Source: JACPNO01 sp963825405
GTDB lineage: Bacteria; Acidobacteriota; Terriglobia; Bryobacterales; Bryobacteraceae
Reading direction: 5' to 3'
NCBI GenBank assembly: GCA_963825405.1
Contig: CAWGTB010000005.1
Span: 248,001 to 312,000 of the forward strand
Length of the DNA: 64,000 nucleotides
Below the pieces are notes generated by a model, which ran no database searches, had not been told where the DNA came from, and saw only the letters and a program-made list of their open reading frames with translations. Positions 9,240-17,769 of this stretch are shown here, in pieces. How positions within the stretch are numbered: position 1 is the stretch's first letter; each line of letters opens with the position of its first letter. The position numbers and the translations under genes are program-made.

Positions 9240-9290
9240 TTTGCCTTGTGCTAACCTGTTAGCAGACAACACTTCAAGGAGTTTCTTGCA

Positions 9291-9815
9291 ATGTCTCGAA
9301 CCTGGTGCCTGAGACTGTTCGCAGTGTGCGTGGGGCTGATTTCGCTGGCTCGAATCGGCGCGGCGCAGAACAAAGTCGCGGTGCTTAATGTACAACGGGC
9401 GGTACTCGATTCCGCCGATATTCAGAAGGCATCGGCTGCGCTCGAAGCCAAGTACAAGCCGCGCACACAGGAGATCGAAAAGCTGCAGCGCGAGATCCAA
9501 AGTATCCAGCAGCAATTGCAGGCGGGCCAGGGCACGCTGTCGACGCAAGCGCAAGCCGATCTGACAGCGCAGGGCCAGCGCAAGCAGCGCGAAGTGCAGC
9601 GCTCGACGGAAGATTTGCAAGCGGACGTCGAACGCGAACGCAACGATATCCTGGCGAAAGCCACCGGGCGAATGCACGAAGTGGTGCAGAAACTGGCGGA
9701 TGAGCGGGGTCTGGATATGGTGGTGGATACCACTGTAGTGCTGGTTTATAAGCCGGCGCTCGATATCACCGCCGACGCGCTGGCGGCTTATAACAAGGCG
9801 TACCCGGCTAAGTAG
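9291..9815 (+). CDS. Skp/OmpH family periplasmic chaperone
   Basis: The 174-residue protein has an N-terminal signal peptide, then KVAVLNVQRAVLDSADIQKA, the standard OmpH/Skp opening. A long charged coiled coil rich in Gln and Glu follows (about residues 60-130), then LDMVVDTTVVLVYKPALDIT near the end. Skp trimers hold unfolded outer-membrane proteins in the periplasm. AAGGAG ahead of the ATG is a good ribosome binding site. The gene lies 51 bases after groES. Confidence 0.88.
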   Translation: MSRTWCLRLFAVCVGLISLARIGAAQNKVAVLNVQRAVLDSADIQKASAALEAKYKPRTQEIEKLQREIQSIQQQLQAGQGTLSTQAQADLTAQGQRKQREVQRSTEDLQADVERERNDILAKATGRMHEVVQKLADERGLDMVVDTTVVLVYKPALDITADALAAYNKAYPAK

Positions 9816-9835
9816 GCTCAGCCCTTGAGGTTGCA

Positions 9836-10279
9836 ATGCCCGGCTATCTGGCCCACTACGGAGAAGGCGAGGAACAGCGGGAAAAGATAATCCGCTGGAC
9901 CATCATTTCCGTGGTGCTGCTGGCAGTGACCAGCGGAATCCTGTATTTCTTCCTCAAAAATTACACGCAGGAAAATCAGGCGCGGACCTTCTTTAAGCTG
10001 CTGGAGAAACACGATTATCAAGGGGCGTATGGCGTCTGGGGCTGTACGGAGGCGACGCCCTGCCGGGACTACGCGTTCAACACCTTTATGGAAGACTGGG
10101 GGCCGAAAAGCTCCCGCGCCGATGTCAGTTCGTACTCGATTCGCAAGAGCCGTTCCTGCGGCTCGGGCGTGATACTAACCGTGGATTTCGGCAAGAATCA
10201 GCAGGAAAAGCTTTGGGTGGAGCGGCGCGACCTGACGATTGGATTCTCGCCCTGGCCCGGATGCCCGCCGGGAAAATAA
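9836..10279 (+). CDS. Uncharacterised single-pass membrane protein
   Basis: The 147-residue protein has a short charged N-terminus, one transmembrane helix (about residues 20-41, IIRWTIISVVLLAVTSGILY), and a soluble domain outside. That domain has four cysteines, including CTEATPC and a later SRSCGSG, which could form disulfides. The aromatic and Gly pattern around GAYGVWG suggests an NTF2-like or DUF4878-like lumen fold, but I cannot assign it. It follows the Skp-like gene by 20 bases. Confidence 0.6.
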   Translation: MPGYLAHYGEGEEQREKIIRWTIISVVLLAVTSGILYFFLKNYTQENQARTFFKLLEKHDYQGAYGVWGCTEATPCRDYAFNTFMEDWGPKSSRADVSSYSIRKSRSCGSGVILTVDFGKNQQEKLWVERRDLTIGFSPWPGCPPGK

Positions 10280-10341
10280 AAAGGTCTGGAATCACCGTCG
10301 GACGGGCGGCGGTCTTAGAATAATAGACGAGTGAATACCGT

Positions 10342-11472
10342 ATGACGACAACCACCACCAGCGCCGGTTTGGAAGGCGTAATCGCAGGGGAATCGGAAAT
10401 CTGCTACATCGACGGCGATGCGGGCGTTCTTGAGCTATCGCGGGTTCAACATCCACATCCTGGCGAAGAACGCCACTTTTGAGGAAGTGATTTACCTGCT
10501 GTGGAACGGGCGCCTCCCGAAACGGACCGAGCTGGATGCCCTGAAAGCCGAATTGAGCGCCAACCGCGCGATCGCCAAGCCGGTCACGGACTTCCTGGCC
10601 AGCGTTCCCAAAGCCGAGCCGATGGACGTGCTGCGCACGGCGGTATCGATGCTGAGCCTGTACGATCCGCTGGCCGGCGATAATTCCACCGCCGCCAACG
10701 CCAGCAAGGCCGTGAAGCTGATGTCGCAGACGGCGACGATCGTGAGCTCTTTCGACCGCCTGCGCAACGGCAAAGCGCCGGTGGAAGGCGATGCCGAGCC
10801 TGGGATTCGCGGCTAATTTCCTGTACACGCTGACCGGCAAGCGTCCCGATGACGTGATGGAGCACGTGTTCGACATCGCGCTGATCCTGCATGCCGATCA
10901 TGAATTGAACTCGTCCACTTTCGCGGCGCGCGTCACCGCGGCGACGCTTTCGGATATTTATTCCGCTGTCACTTCGGCGATTGGCGCGTTGAAAGGTCCA
11001 CTGCATGGCGGCGCCAATCAGGATGTGATCAAGATGCTGCTGGCGGCGGGCTCGCTCGACAGGCGTCGAAGCGCACGTGCGCGAGATGCTGGCGCGTAAG
11101 GCAAAAATCCCCGGCTTCGGGCATCGCGTGTATCACACGGAGGATCCGCGCGCCACGCACTTGCGGGCTCTCTCGGAAGAGCTGGGCAAGCGCACCGGAC
11201 ACATCGAGCTGTACCAGATGTCGCAGCGCGTGGAAGAAATCATCAAGAGCGAGAAGCACTTGAACGCCAACGTGGATTTCTATTCGGCGTCGACTTACTA
11301 TTCGCTGGGAATTCCGGTGGATCTGTTTACGCCGATTTTTGCCGTTAGCCGCATGTCGGGATGGACGGCGCACGTGCTGGAGCAGTACCGCAACAACCGG
11401 CTGATCCGGCCGCGCGCCGAATACAAGGGAAATCCCGACGGCATGCCCTGGACGCCGATCGCCGACCGGTAG
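10342..11472 (+). CDS. gltA: Citrate synthase, three frameshifts
   Basis: Four frame segments together give a complete citrate/2-methylcitrate synthase of about 376 residues. Landmarks are an N-terminal GVIAGESEICYIDGD, LSYRGFNIHILA, the first catalytic His region ILHADHELNSSTF, LKGPLHGGANQDV, the second His in IPGFGHRVYHTEDPRA, and the catalytic Asp region VDFYSASTYYSLGIP. It condenses oxaloacetate with acetyl-CoA at the entry to the TCA cycle. Extra bases near 10430 (T), 10800 (C) and 11061 (A) break the frame; deleting each restores conserved sequence. Whether it prefers acetyl- or propionyl-CoA cannot be told. The start ATG is at 10342. Confidence 0.9.
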
Positions 11473-11478
11473 GCTTCT

Positions 11479-11757
11479 ATGGATGAGCGCGCGTTTTACA
11501 CCGAAGCTCCAGCGAATAAGCCGGCTACGCTGCACTGCCCGTTTTGCCGATCGTCGGAGAGCTACGAGCTGCGCTGGCTGGTGCGCAAGAAGAAGGACCG
11601 CATCCCCGGCGGCGGCGATGAGCGCGACCGCGCGCGGTTTGCGAAGGCGCAGAGCTACATGGTGCTGCTGGACGACAAGGTGGCGTGCAAGAACCTGCGA
11701 TGTAGGAAGCGGTTCGATATCTCCGGCGTCAAGACCATGGCTTTTCTGAACGAATAA
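11479..11757 (+). CDS. Small four-cysteine zinc-ribbon-like protein
   Basis: This 92-residue basic protein has two Cys pairs, LHCPFCRSS near residue 20 and ACKNLRCRKRF near residue 75, which fit a zinc ribbon split by a charged linker. No catalytic motif is visible. The ATG is six bases after the citrate synthase stop, so it is probably in the same transcript. Function is unknown; nucleic acid or protein binding is a guess from the fold. Confidence 0.6.
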   Translation: MDERAFYTEAPANKPATLHCPFCRSSESYELRWLVRKKKDRIPGGGDERDRARFAKAQSYMVLLDDKVACKNLRCRKRFDISGVKTMAFLNE

Positions 11758-11791
11758 GCTGCAGGTCAGCTCCCGATTCCTTCCAGAATTC

Positions 11792-11803
11792 TGAACGTGT
11801 TCA
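11792..11803. promoter_or_regulatory. Putative TetR operator, distal site
   Basis: TGAACGTGTTCA has TGAAC/GTTCA arms around two bases. It nearly matches the perfect palindrome at 11848-11859; their centres are 56 bases apart. It lies upstream of the -35-like TTGACC at 11813. Confidence 0.5.
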
Positions 11804-11812
11804 AAATATGTG

Positions 11813-11842
11813 TTGACCGCCGGCTCTCGCGAGGCGCATACT
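11813..11842 (+). promoter_or_regulatory. Putative sigma-70 promoter of the TetR gene
   Basis: TTGACC at 11813-11818 and CATACT at 11837-11842 are separated by 18 bases. Both operator palindromes flank it, one upstream and one at the likely transcription start. This geometry suits autorepression. Confidence 0.45.
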
Positions 11843-11847
11843 ATTAT

Positions 11848-11859
11848 TGAACGCGTTCA
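11848..11859. promoter_or_regulatory. Putative TetR operator, proximal site
   Basis: TGAACGCGTTCA is a perfect 12-base palindrome ending six bases before the TetR start codon. Bound repressor would cover the transcription start and ribosome binding site. Confidence 0.6.
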
Positions 11860-11865
11860 CTTTAT

Positions 11866-12546
11866 ATGCTACCCGCAGGAACAACGCCGAAAGCAGAAGA
11901 AACCAGCCTGCGAATTCTAGAGTCGGCGCTGGCACTTTTCCGGCAACGGGGTTTTGAAGCCACGACGATGCGAGACATCGCGCAAGAAGCGCAAGTGGCG
12001 ACCGGGGCGGCTTATTATTATTACCCCTCCAAAGACGCCATCGTGATGGACTTTTACCGGCGCGCTAGCATGGAGATGCAGCCGAAGATCGGGGCGGCCT
12101 TGCATGGGGCCAAGGGGCTGGAAACCCGGCTGATCAGATTGATTCAAATCAAGCTCGCGCACTTCGCGCCCAACCGGGGTGTGCTGCGTGCGCTGCTGCG
12201 AAATGGCGCGGACCCACGGCACACTTTGTCACCGTTCAGTTTGGAAACCAAAGCGATCCGGGACATCGACGTCGCCTGGTTTCGCTGGATTCTGTCGGAT
12301 TGCGGGATACGGATTCCGCGCGACCTGGAGCCGGATCTCCCCGGCGTGCTCTGGTTCTTTCAGATGGGTGTGATTTTTTTCTGGGTCATCGATGAGTCGC
12401 CGAATCAGGTCAGAACCGAACGGCTTCTCGACTTGGCCGCGAAGAGCGTCGCCACTCTGATTCGATTGTCCGCCCTGCCTCTCATGCGGCCATTGCGGAA
12501 GTCCGCCCTGCAATTGATTGAAGTCGTGAATGGAGCGGTGGGCTGA
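11866..12546 (+). CDS. TetR/AcrR family transcriptional regulator
   Basis: The 226-residue protein has a TetR N-terminal helix-turn-helix (about residues 15-60): RILESALALFRQRGFEATTM, then RDIAQEAQVATGAAYYYYPS, with the Tyr-rich recognition helix typical of the family. The rest is a variable ligand-binding domain. It probably represses its own operon through the two TGAAC/GTTCA palindromes just upstream. Its stop overlaps the next start (TGATG at 12544-12548), so the two products are translationally coupled. The ligand is unknown; the SRPBCC partner suggests a hydrophobic small molecule (inference). No Shine-Dalgarno is visible before the ATG because the operator occupies that position. Confidence 0.85.
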   Translation: MLPAGTTPKAEETSLRILESALALFRQRGFEATTMRDIAQEAQVATGAAYYYYPSKDAIVMDFYRRASMEMQPKIGAALHGAKGLETRLIRLIQIKLAHFAPNRGVLRALLRNGADPRHTLSPFSLETKAIRDIDVAWFRWILSDCGIRIPRDLEPDLPGVLWFFQMGVIFFWVIDESPNQVRTERLLDLAAKSVATLIRLSALPLMRPLRKSALQLIEVVNGAVG

Positions 12547-13046
12547 TGGTGAGACTTGAAGATTTGATGGTCATCCGGGCGCCGGTCGAACGATGCTTTG
12601 ATCTTGCGCGAAGTGTTGAAGTACACCTCGCCGGAAACGTGCATTCAGGAGAAGCGGCAGTGGCCAACGCTGGAGTCACCTCCGGGCTGATGGGCATGGG
12701 TCAGCGTGTTACATGGCGCGCGAAGCACTTCGGGGTATGGCAAACACTGACGAGTGAGATAACGGCGATGGAGTGCCCAGTCTATTTTCAGGACAAGATG
12801 ATTCGCGGCGCCTTTCAATCCATGAAGCACGATCACTTTTTTCGGCCGTTGTCTGCCGGGGAAACAGAAATGAAAGACGTATTTTGCTTTGAGGCGCCGC
12901 TAGGGATTCTGGGGTGGCTAGCCGAGGCGGCTTTTCTCCGTCGCTATATGCAGTCCCTGCTTCACGAGCGGAACGTGGTTATTAAGCGGATAGCCGAATC
13001 ATCGGACTGGCAGGCTTTTCTGCGCGAACGACTGCGGGTTAGCTAG
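12546..13046 (+). CDS. SRPBCC-fold (polyketide cyclase-like) protein
   Basis: The 166-residue protein opens with LEDLMVIRAPVERCFDLARS, the beta-strand/helix entry of START/SRPBCC ligand-binding proteins. It continues with TWRAKHFGVWQTLTSEIT and KHDHFFRPLSAGETEMKDVF, matching the long strands of that fold. SRPBCC proteins bind or transform hydrophobic compounds. It overlaps the TetR stop by one base and is presumably regulated with it. Its 3' end overlaps the convergent DUF29 gene by eight bases. Confidence 0.7.
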   Translation: MVRLEDLMVIRAPVERCFDLARSVEVHLAGNVHSGEAAVANAGVTSGLMGMGQRVTWRAKHFGVWQTLTSEITAMECPVYFQDKMIRGAFQSMKHDHFFRPLSAGETEMKDVFCFEAPLGILGWLAEAAFLRRYMQSLLHERNVVIKRIAESSDWQAFLRERLRVS

Positions 13047-13497
13047 GGAAGAAGGTGCGCTCCAAAATCTGATCGACCGAAAACGGGCACCCTGCAGGGA
13101 ATGTTTGAGCGGGCAATCCTGTCTCGATGCTCGCGCTTTCCACGGCGTCTGGATAAATATCCTCGACTGATGCCGCGATCGCACTCTTAAGACTAGGGGA
13201 CTGGCGCAACAGCCGGTGAAGTTCCGCGCGCTGTGTCGCCATAGTCGATTGCCAACTTGTGGTCCTCTTGTCTGCCTGCCACTTCCACTTCAGCAGATGC
13301 ATGACCAGCACCGTAAGGCGGCCAAGCAACTCGCGCTTCTCGCTCTTGCCCATGTCTTCGATCTCTTCGGCGACATGCTCAACATCGATTTCCGAAAAGC
13401 GACCGGCACGAAGTTGGCGAGCGGTTTCGCTGGCCCAGGCGGCGAAATCGTCGTCATACAGGCTGGCTAGCGAAGGCTTCGGGGATTTGGCACCCAT
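13039..13497 (-). CDS. DUF29 domain-containing protein
   Basis: The 152-residue protein matches DUF29: SLYDDDFAAWASETARQLRA, then EHVAEEIEDMGKSEKRELLG, LTVLVMHLLKWKW and TTSWQSTMATQRAELHRLLR. It is all-helical and its function is unknown; members are common in cyanobacteria and acidobacteria and often lie outside operons. Length is normal for the family. It is convergent with the SRPBCC gene. Confidence 0.85.
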   Translation of the reverse strand: MGAKSPKPSLASLYDDDFAAWASETARQLRAGRFSEIDVEHVAEEIEDMGKSEKRELLGRLTVLVMHLLKWKWQADKRTTSWQSTMATQRAELHRLLRQSPSLKSAIAASVEDIYPDAVESASIETGLPAQTFPAGCPFSVDQILERTFFPS

Positions 13498-13549
13498 CGT
13501 CTTGTCCCACCGCCATTATGGCATGGGAATCTGACGCAAAGAGAGCTTT

Positions 13550-13578
13550 GGCAGGTCGGCGACAGTCGGCGACCTGCC
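13550..13578. repeat. Imperfect palindromic element (GGCAGGTCG arms)
   Basis: GGCAGGTCGGCGAC and GTCGGCGACCTGCC form an imperfect inverted repeat related to the element at 1044-1070. It sits four bases beyond the GT2 stop and could terminate that minus-strand operon. Confidence 0.5.
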
Positions 13579-13582
13579 CCAC

Positions 13583-14518
13583 TTACTCCAAGCCTCGAAA
13601 CTTTCGGTATTGCGACACAGTCCATCCGGGGGTTTGGGGATTTGGAGGCGGCGCGTGCACCGGGGACTGCATGGGCAGGCGCAGCAAATGCACGCGCGCG
13701 ATGGCTAACGCCTCCCGCAGCGCAAACCACCGCGTGGTCTCGATGCGCTGGGTGTACGCCGTCTGCTCGTGGCTGGGCTTCTCTTTGTAGGAATTTTTCC
13801 GCAGCGCGGAGTTGAATTTGAAAGCCGTCAACTCGCGGGTGGAAACGAATTGCAGTCCCGCCTCCCAGGCACGATAAGTGAAATCGACATCGGGGTTGCG
13901 CCAAATCTCGCGGTAATCTTTCCACCCGCCGAGGAGTCGCGCGACTTTACGGCTATGCATCAGGCCGGTCGGCGGCAGACCGGTGTTATCGTACCCCGAC
14001 GAAGGATAGAATCCTGTGACCACGCGAAAGTTGGTTCCTTGTGGGCCGATCATCTCGACCAGCGATGAGGCGATGTCGGCTTGTTTGCCCTTGATCGCCG
14101 CAAGCATGGTATGCAAATGCTCGGGGTGCCACACGTCATCGTGGCCGAGGTAGGCGATGTATTCGCCGCGCGCGAGCGCGAGCCCCGTGTTATTGGGCGC
14201 GGATTGGCTGCCGGAGTTTACCGGCAGATTATGCCAGCGAATGCGGGCATCGCCGAAGGATTTCGCGACCGTCTCAGAATCATCAGTGCAGGCGTCGCCG
14301 ATGACCAGGATTTCGAAATTCTGCTCGGTCTGCCAGAGCACGCTGCGGATCGCCCATCGCAGCACGCTGCTCCAGTTGTAGGTTGGGATGATCACCGAAA
14401 CCAGCGGCTCCTCGGATGGCGGCTCCGAAACCACGAGCACCTGCGGCGCGGGCCGGCGGCTGTACTTCAGAGAGCGGCCGATCAGCAGCGCCAGTCGACC
14501 GGCGCTGAGATACGCCAT
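13583..14518 (-). CDS. Family 2 glycosyltransferase
   Basis: The 311-residue protein has a GT-A fold: LVSVIIPTYNWSSVLRWAIR, the nucleotide-binding ILVIGDACTDDSE, and the metal-binding DxD-like YLGHDDVWHPEH. It should transfer a sugar from a nucleotide donor to a glycan acceptor at the cytosolic membrane face. It is the last gene of a minus-strand operon after an RmlC-like cupin and a creatininase-like protein; the cupin stop lies seven bases before this start. That context points to surface polysaccharide modification. Confidence 0.88.
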   Translation of the reverse strand: MAYLSAGRLALLIGRSLKYSRRPAPQVLVVSEPPSEEPLVSVIIPTYNWSSVLRWAIRSVLWQTEQNFEILVIGDACTDDSETVAKSFGDARIRWHNLPVNSGSQSAPNNTGLALARGEYIAYLGHDDVWHPEHLHTMLAAIKGKQADIASSLVEMIGPQGTNFRVVTGFYPSSGYDNTGLPPTGLMHSRKVARLLGGWKDYREIWRNPDVDFTYRAWEAGLQFVSTRELTAFKFNSALRKNSYKEKPSHEQTAYTQRIETTRWFALREALAIARVHLLRLPMQSPVHAPPPNPQTPGWTVSQYRKFRGLE

Positions 14519-14524
14519 CGCCGT

Positions 14525-15088
14525 TCACCAGCCCCGCGCGTTGCGGAATTTGTACGGGATGATGTCGTTGTCGAGCGGCAGGCGGAATTTGTCGGGATCG
14601 TCGTGGCGGTACGGCTTGGTCGGCATGTTGTAGTAAAACACCTCGGTCGAGCCGATATTCTGCACCGCGTGATAGACGCCGGCGGGAATGCGGAGCAGAA
14701 CGCGATTGAGTTCGCCGGTCTCGATTCGATTCAGCCGCTCAAAGGTCGGAGAATTTCGCCGGCCGTCGAAAAGCACCACGCACACGCGGCCGGTCGGAAA
14801 GAAGAGCCGGTCTGCCTGCTCCAGATGTACCACCCAGCCCTTCACGTAGCCCCGCAGAACCGACGCCTGGTAGACATAAACCAGGGGCTCGTCGTCAAAG
14901 GCCCACGCGGGATTGAACATTTCGCAGAGAGTTCCGCGCTCGTCGGCGTGGGTGACGGCGGGACGCACGCGCACTCCGTCGATCGGCTCGAACAGCGGCT
15001 TGCCTTCGCGCGTGACCGAAGGCGCATCTTTTACGATTTCCTTAATGCCGATAACTTCCAGATCGCTGGTCGTATTCCTTTGGACCAT
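14525..15088 (-). CDS. RmlC-like cupin (dTDP-sugar 3,5-epimerase family)
   Basis: The 187-residue protein matches the cupin core of dTDP-4-dehydrorhamnose 3,5-epimerase relatives: GVRVRPAVTHADERGTLCEM, VYVYQASVLRGYVKGWVVHL, RVLLRIPAGVYHAVQNIG and VFYYNMPTKPYRHDDPD. Classical RmlC has a catalytic His in an RGLHYQ-like motif; here that site reads RGYVKGWVVH, so normal epimerase activity is doubtful. I chose the ATG at 15088, preceded by GGGGGCAAG, over longer frames. It lies between creatininase and glycosyltransferase genes on one transcript. Confidence 0.75.
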   Translation of the reverse strand: MVQRNTTSDLEVIGIKEIVKDAPSVTREGKPLFEPIDGVRVRPAVTHADERGTLCEMFNPAWAFDDEPLVYVYQASVLRGYVKGWVVHLEQADRLFFPTGRVCVVLFDGRRNSPTFERLNRIETGELNRVLLRIPAGVYHAVQNIGSTEVFYYNMPTKPYRHDDPDKFRLPLDNDIIPYKFRNARGW

Positions 15089-15096
15089 CTTGCCCC

Positions 15097-15921
15097 CTAA
15101 TGATGGTCTGTGCGCGGCCCGATTTTGCGCTCTCGAAACTCCCGCAGCAGCGCCACCATCCGCTCTACAACCGCGTCGACAAAACGCTTTCCTTTTTCGC
15201 GCGTGGCCTTGGTGGGATCGCCCACGGTTCCGGTCTTGGAATACCGGCTGAACCATTCCTGGAAAAACACGGGCGACGGCGATTCCAGATCCCAGTAGAA
15301 AAATTCGGTGCTTTGAAAATTGATATCCTTCACGGCTTTGTCGAATTGCACCAGATCGCCGCGCAGGTAGAGCAGCACGGAGGTTTCGAGTTCACAGCCG
15401 TGCGCCATGCCGCCGGGAAATTCGGATTCGCGTACTTCCTTCAACAGCGTCTTGGGGATCAGGTTCCACCACGGCACCATGGCGCAGATGGCTTCCGAAT
15501 TATTCGTGATGTTGCGCGCGGCGATATCCAGGAACGGCACGTTGCTGCCGTGTCCGTTCACCAGCAGGATTTTGCGAAAGCCGTGGTGCGCCAGGCTCTT
15601 GCCGATATCGGTGACGTAGTTGATGATGGTGTCGCCTTCGACGGCGATGGTCCCGGGAAAATCCATGTGATGCAGGTTGAAGGAGTAATACACCGACGGC
15701 ATCAGTATGGCTTCATTCGGAATTTGCTCGACGGCCATGCGCGACATTTCGGTGGCGGTAAGCACGTCGGTGACCAGCGGCAGGTGCGGCCCGTGCTGCT
15801 CGACGGTGCCGACCGGCAGAACGGCCACGCGATTCTGCGCCACGGCTTCGCGAATTTCGGGCCAGGTGAATTCTTCGTAGCGATACTTATGAGGGCATAG
15901 TGTCAGTTCCCGGCGGTACAC
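15097..15921 (-). CDS. Creatininase family amidohydrolase
   Basis: About 274 residues with the creatininase metal-site motifs: LPVGTVEQHGPHLPLVTD near residue 36, a central VNGHGSN, and AHGCELETSV. Members hydrolyse cyclic amides such as creatinine or riboflavin/F420 precursors; the substrate here is unknown. No ATG is suitably placed. A GTG at 15921 and a TTG at 15939 are candidates; the conserved fold begins only at YEEFTWPEI. It is the first gene of the creatininase/cupin/glycosyltransferase operon and is divergent from the PLP enzyme, with little room between them. Confidence 0.82.
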   Translation of the reverse strand: MYRRELTLCPHKYRYEEFTWPEIREAVAQNRVAVLPVGTVEQHGPHLPLVTDVLTATEMSRMAVEQIPNEAILMPSVYYSFNLHHMDFPGTIAVEGDTIINYVTDIGKSLAHHGFRKILLVNGHGSNVPFLDIAARNITNNSEAICAMVPWWNLIPKTLLKEVRESEFPGGMAHGCELETSVLLYLRGDLVQFDKAVKDINFQSTEFFYWDLESPSPVFFQEWFSRYSKTGTVGDPTKATREKGKRFVDAVVERMVALLREFRERKIGPRTDHH

Positions 15922-15941
15922 TCGGGGGAGAAGGAGCAATT

Positions 15942-17184
15942 ATGGCACACCAGAAGGATGGTTCCGTAAGGCCTAACACGGCGGTGTTGACGCGGGGCTT
16001 CGACCCCAGCCTTTCGTTCGGATCGGCTCGGCCCGCGGTATTTCGCAGTTCCACTTATGTGTTTGCCAGCCCGGAGGCCGCCGAGCATGCCTTCTCCGTG
16101 ATCAGCGGGCGTGCGAAGGCCGAGCCGGGCGAGCGCGCCGCGCTCATTTATTCGCGCTTCTCTCATCCCAACGCCGAGATTCTGGAAGACCAGATTGTTC
16201 CTCTCGAGACTGGCGCGACCGACGCGGCGGTGTTCAACTCCGGCATGGCGGCGATCATGACGGCGTTTTTCACTTTCGCGCGGCCGGCCAGCCAGATCGT
16301 TTACACGGTGCCGCTTTACGGCGGGACGACGGGGCTGATCCACACGTTTCTTGAGCCGTTCGGGGTGACCGGCATTCCGGTGGTCGCCGGGCAGACTGAT
16401 GCTATCGACGAAGCGATTCGTTCCGCCCCTGATCCCTGCATCGTGCTGGTGGAGACGCCGGCCAATCCCACCATGACCATGACGGACATCCGGCGCGCCG
16501 CCGAGGCTGCGGCCAGGCATCCCTCGAAACCGCTGGTGATGGTGGACAACACATTTCTCGGCCCGGCATTTCAGCATCCGATTCCGCTGGGCGCGGACAT
16601 CGTGCTGTACTCGGCAACGAAATATCTTGTCCGGCTTCAGCGACATGGTGGCCGGCGTTGCGTTGTGCAAGGATCACGCCCTGGGGCAGCGGATGCGGAG
16701 CCGCCGCAGCATGTTCGGCAATATCTTGCAGCCGGATGAATGCTGGATGCTGGATGGGCGGCTACCGACGCTTTCGCTGCGTATGAACCGGCAGAGCAAG
16801 AACGCGCAGCGCATCGCAGAACGCCTGGTCACTCGGCCGCAGATCAAGCGCGTGTATTATCCGACGCTGTTTCAGGACGCTGAGCAGATTCGAATCCGCC
16901 TGGCACAGTGCGATTATCCGGGCGGCATTTTTTCGCTGGATTTTCATGGTGGGCGGCCGGCGGCATTTCAATTTTTGCGCAATTTGAAAATTGCCAGCAA
17001 CGCCGTGTCGCTCGGAGGCGTGGAAACACTGGCCTGCCATCCTAAAACCACGACGCACTCCGGCATGACACCGCAGGAGCTGGAGCAGGCGGGCATTGGC
17101 GATGGGCTGGTGCGGGTTTCGGTGGGCATTGAGGATTGGCGCGACCTGCTAGCGGATTTCGAACAGGCGCTGGAGACGATTTAA
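15942..17184 (+). CDS. Cys/Met metabolism PLP-dependent enzyme, frameshifted
   Basis: About 414 residues across two frames. Motifs of the cystathionine gamma-synthase/methionine gamma-lyase family are visible: YSRFSHPNAEILEDQI, an active-site loop VPLYGGTTGLIHTF, VETPANPTMTM, VMVDNTFLGPAFQHP, and the PLP lysine in LYSATKYL. An extra G near 16629 breaks the frame right after the lysine motif; deleting it joins YL to SGFSDMVAGVAL. The C-terminus has SLGGVETLACHPKTTTHSG. It cleaves or forms C-S bonds of cystathionine, homocysteine or methionine; which one cannot be decided. The ATG at 15942 has AGAAGGAG upstream. Confidence 0.88.
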
Positions 17185-17189
17185 ATCTC

Positions 17190-17756
17190 GTGGAAACAGG
17201 GCCGCTGAAGTTCTTTGCGTCGCCAGCGGAATTGCGCGGATGGTTCGCCAAGCATCATACCAGCGCGCAGGAGTTGTGGGTCGGCTTCCATAAGAAGGGC
17301 ACAGGCAAGGCGAGTATTACGTGGCCGGAGTCTGTGGATGAGGCGCTGTGTTGCGGCTGGATTGATGGCGTCCGCAAGCGCATTGACGACGATACCTACA
17401 CGATTCGTTTCAGCCCGCGCAAGCCGCGCAGCATCTGGAGCGCGGTGAATATCCGGCGCGTGCAGGAACTTACTGAACTGGGGCGGATGCGGGCTGCGGG
17501 GCTGAAAGCTTTTCAGGCGCGCGAAATAGGCAGGTCGGGCATCTATTCGTATGAGTAGGAGCGTCCAGCCGGATTGGATGAGGCTTTTGAGAAAAAGTTC
17601 AAAGCCGATAAAGCGGCGTGGAAATTCTTTCAGGCGCAGATCGCGTCGTATCGCAAGCGCGCCAGCTGGTGGGTGATGACCGCCAAGCAGGAAGCGACGC
17701 GGCACAAGCGTCTGGACAAGCTGATCAAAGAGTCCGCGCAGGGGCGGACGTTATGA
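17190..17756 (+). pseudogene. YdeI/OmpD-associated family protein with in-frame amber codon
   Basis: The frame encodes about 188 residues of the YdeI/OmpD-associated family: SPAELRGWFAKHHTSAQELW, CCGWIDGVRKRID, RFSPRKPRSIWSAVN and, late, WWVMTAKQEATRHKRLDKLI. A TAG at 17556-17558 interrupts it after IYSYE; the remaining 65 codons continue in the same frame with full family similarity (EAFEKKFKADKAAWKFFQAQ). A C-to-T change from CAG would explain it, unlike the single-base insertions elsewhere in the window. The GTG at 17190 lies five bases after the PLP gene stop. Function of the family is poorly known. Confidence 0.75.
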
Positions 17757-17769
17757 AGCGGCGGATTCG

